Source: JBHHYR01 sp046757585 (GTDB taxonomy: Bacteria > Desulfobacterota > Binatia > HRBIN30). Taken from it: a stretch of DNA of 7,929 nucleotides. The notes beneath the pieces were generated by a model, which had not been told where the DNA came from, did not search any database, and was given only the letters and a program-made list of their open reading frames with translations. The stretch's first letter is position 1. Every line of letters begins with the position of its first letter. This document shows positions 6,302 through 7,929 of this stretch, in pieces. Where the stretch lies: the NCBI GenBank assembly GCA_046757585.1, contig JBHHYR010000190.1, forward strand, positions 1 to 7,929, written 5' to 3'. A program made the position numbers and the translations under genes.

Positions 6302-7534
6302 TCATACCGGCGGTTCCATCGCCGCGTCGTTGTGCAGCAGAATCACCCGCACGTTGCTGCCGCGTTCCAGCACTGTCACATCCGGTGGGGCAACCGCCAG
6401 CCCTTGCGCGGCCGACAGCGAACGCAGGACGCCAGAACTTTGTGAACCGGTAGCGCGGACGTGATACGATCCTGGCTCCCCATCGACCGTACAACGAACG
6501 AACTCGGTCAGCCCGCGCGCCGTACTAATGCGCTCGTCGACGGTGGCGATGGCGGTGGGCAGGTGCAGGCGCTCGAGCCCGCAGAGGGCGCGCAACGCCG
6601 GCCGCACATAGACGTAAAAACACACCAAGCAGGAGACGGGATTGCCAGGCAGGCCGAAGACCGGCGTGCCGTGGCGGACGCCGAAGCTCAGCGGCTTCCC
6701 CGGTTTCTGGGCGACCTTCCAGAACCGTTCCGTCACACCCAGGTCACTGAGGCTCCGGCGCACCAGGTCGAACGTGCCCATCGACACACCACCGGTCGAC
6801 AGTACCAGATCGCTGCCGAACGCGTCACGAAACGCGCGGCGGGTGGCTTCCGGCGTGTCACGCACGATTCCCTGCAACTGCGGGAGACCACCAGCCTCCT
6901 GGACGGCAGCCGCCAGCGCATACGCGTTGCTGTTCACGATCTGACCCGGCCCGAGCGACTGGCCGAGCTCGACCAGCTCATCCCCGGTCGCCAAAATGGC
7001 CACGACGGGCCGGCGGCGCACTGGCACCACTGCAAGGCCCAGCGATGCCAGCAAACCGATATCCGCTGCGCGCAAGGCGCGTCCAGGTGCGAGCACCGTG
7101 TCGCCCGCTCGGACGTCTTCACCGGGACGGCGCACGGCGGTGCCAGCTGCTACAGGGGCCAGGATCCGCACGTGCCCATCCCGCTCCTCAGTATCTTCCA
7201 CCCGGACGACGGCGTCGGCGCCCTCGGGCATGGGCGAGCCGGTCATGATCTTCGTCGCAGCCCCAACACGCACCCTCTGGCTAGGGACCACGCCAGCGCC
7301 GATGACTTCAAGGATGCGCAATACAACCGGCGTCTCAGCGGAGGCGGTAGCCACGTCCGCGGCACGCACTGCATAGCCGTCCATCGCGGCATTGCGGAAC
7401 GGCGGGACATCACGGCTGGCCTGAACCCCGGCCGCCAGGACACGACCAAGGGTCTGCGGCACGGGCACGTACTCCACCCCCAGACGTGGCACCTCACTCA
7501 AGATGAGCTCCAGAGCCCTGTGGACGCTAATCAT
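6302..7534 (-). CDS. moeA: Molybdopterin molybdenumtransferase MoeA
   Basis: MoeA inserts molybdate into adenylylated molybdopterin to give active molybdenum cofactor (Moco) in the cytoplasm. Motifs in order, numbered from the ATG at 7534: PPFRNAAMDGYA (44-55), MTGSPMPEGADAVV (97-110), ATGDEL (182-187), STGGVSMG (246-253), FWKVAQKPGKPL (271-282) and VFGLPGNPVS (292-301). A C-terminal domain of about 90 residues follows. At 410 residues the length is typical. The frame is open to an ATG at 7585, but the 17 extra residues do not look like the family and a TTGACA promoter element lies within them. MISVHRALELIL from 7534 is the usual beginning. The SD before 7534 is weak, which fits a very short leader. 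The gene leads into ispF. Moco synthesis implies molybdoenzymes elsewhere in the genome. Confidence 0.94.
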   Translation of the reverse strand: MISVHRALELILSEVPRLGVEYVPVPQTLGRVLAAGVQASRDVPPFRNAAMDGYAVRAADVATASAETPVVLRILEVIGAGVVPSQRVRVGAATKIMTGSPMPEGADAVVRVEDTEERDGHVRILAPVAAGTAVRRPGEDVRAGDTVLAPGRALRAADIGLLASLGLAVVPVRRRPVVAILATGDELVELGQSLGPGQIVNSNAYALAAAVQEAGGLPQLQGIVRDTPEATRRAFRDAFGSDLVLSTGGVSMGTFDLVRRSLSDLGVTERFWKVAQKPGKPLSFGVRHGTPVFGLPGNPVSCLVCFYVYVRPALRALCGLERLHLPTAIATVDERISTARGLTEFVRCTVDGEPGSYHVRATGSQSSGVLRSLSAAQGLAVAPPDVTVLERGSNVRVILLHNDAAMEPPV

Positions 7535-7545
7535 GCGGACAAGGC

Positions 7546-7575
7546 ACGCTAACGTCGGGCCCCTGGTTTTGTCAA
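7546..7575 (-). promoter_or_regulatory. Candidate moeA promoter with near-leaderless start
   Basis: On the minus strand a perfect -35 box TTGACA (7575-7570) is followed after 18 bases by TAGCGT (7551-7546, 3 of 6 to the -10 consensus). Transcription would start near 7539, only about 5 bases before the moeA ATG at 7534. That fits the lack of a clear SD there. The -10 box is poor, so this remains tentative. Confidence 0.35.
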
Positions 7576-7616
7576 CGCATCTCATTCACGTGAGGCTGGC
7601 GGTATGTTAGTGTGCC

Positions 7617-7929
7617 GTGGTGCTGTCAGGCAAGCCGCCGCGACGGAAACCGCAACGTCGCATGCGACCAGTCGGCTCCGCCGCCGGCTTGCTGGAAAAC
7701 GTCCTGCGGAGTTTGGGCGATGCAGTCATTCTGACGGATGGTGCGGGTAACATCACAATGTGCAATCATGCCGCTGAAGAACTACTGAGTCTGCCGGAAG
7801 CGCAGGCGCTGCGACAGTCGTGCAGCGACGTCTTCGCGGCCACCCCGACGGTTGATGCGATGGTAGCACGCACTTCCGCCTTAGGGCAGAGTCAATTCTG
7901 CGGTGAAGAGACGCTGGTCGTCGCGCACC
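7617..7929 (+). CDS. PAS-domain sensor protein, probable histidine kinase (partial, N-terminus)
   Basis: The frame opens after a TAG at 7608-7610 and runs off the right edge. From GTG 7617 the first 16 residues are very basic (GKPPRRKPQRR). LLENVLRSLGDAVILTDGAG and NITMCNHAAEELL (from about residue 25) follow, a textbook start of a PAS domain. No signal peptide or membrane segment appears, so sensing is probably cytoplasmic. This arrangement is common in NtrB-like histidine kinases and in PAS regulators of sigma-54 systems. The output domain lies outside the window, so the kinase call is inference. Other starts are GTG 7620 and ATG 7662; none has a good SD. It is divergent from moeA, with starts about 80 bases apart. 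Confidence 0.65.
   Translation, partial: MVLSGKPPRRKPQRRMRPVGSAAGLLENVLRSLGDAVILTDGAGNITMCNHAAEELLSLPEAQALRQSCSDVFAATPTVDAMVARTSALGQSQFCGEETLVVAH

Noticed and set aside
6461..7552. Plus-strand open frame (363 codons) opposite moeA
   Set aside because: MoeA motifs are complete on the other strand. This frame is rich in Arg/His/Gln with no recognisable domain.

Overview
The window looks like a piece of chromosome from a GC-rich, probably Gram-negative bacterium. Dense coding on both strands, mixed ATG/GTG starts and conventional Shine-Dalgarno (SD) sites point to a bacterium. The gene set does not fix the phylum. A deltaproteobacterium-like or candidate-phylum environmental lineage is a guess from gene style only. 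I saw no tRNA, rRNA, CRISPR array, insertion sequence or phage gene.

Layout. (1) 1-69, minus strand: the first 23 codons of a universal stress protein (UspA) family gene running off the left edge. (2) 70-604: a divergent intergenic region of about 535 bases. It holds a good sigma-70-type promoter pointing right (312-340), a 14-base perfect palindrome, a second small inverted repeat, and a leader of roughly 258 bases. The leader contains a possible 35-codon GTG-start ORF with its own SD, and a small hairpin just before the prkA SD. (3) 605-5245, plus strand: a tight three-gene operon of prkA (AAA+ ATPase/serine kinase, PF08298-type), yhbH (DUF444, von Willebrand A-like with a MIDAS motif) and spoVR. 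(4) 5368-5709, plus strand: an FmdB-type zinc-ribbon protein. (5) 5767-7534, minus strand: moeA followed by ispF, convergent with fmdB. (6) 7617-7929, plus strand: the start of a PAS-domain sensor protein, divergent from moeA and cut by the right edge.

How the genes fit together. The prkA-yhbH-spoVR trio is a widely conserved but poorly understood stress and stationary-phase module, tied to sporulation in Bacillus and to starvation survival in enterics (yeaG-yeaH-ycgB). It pairs an AAA+ ATPase with a MIDAS protein, which resembles MoxR/VWA chaperone pairs, and adds a protein with a conserved His/Glu-rich putative metal site. A divergent universal stress gene next to it fits a stress-response neighbourhood. 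The right half is housekeeping: molybdenum insertion into molybdopterin (MoeA) and the MEP isoprenoid pathway (IspF). The most useful leads are the trio's biochemistry and the structured leader with its small ORF in front of prkA. Nothing here is clearly a brand-new system.
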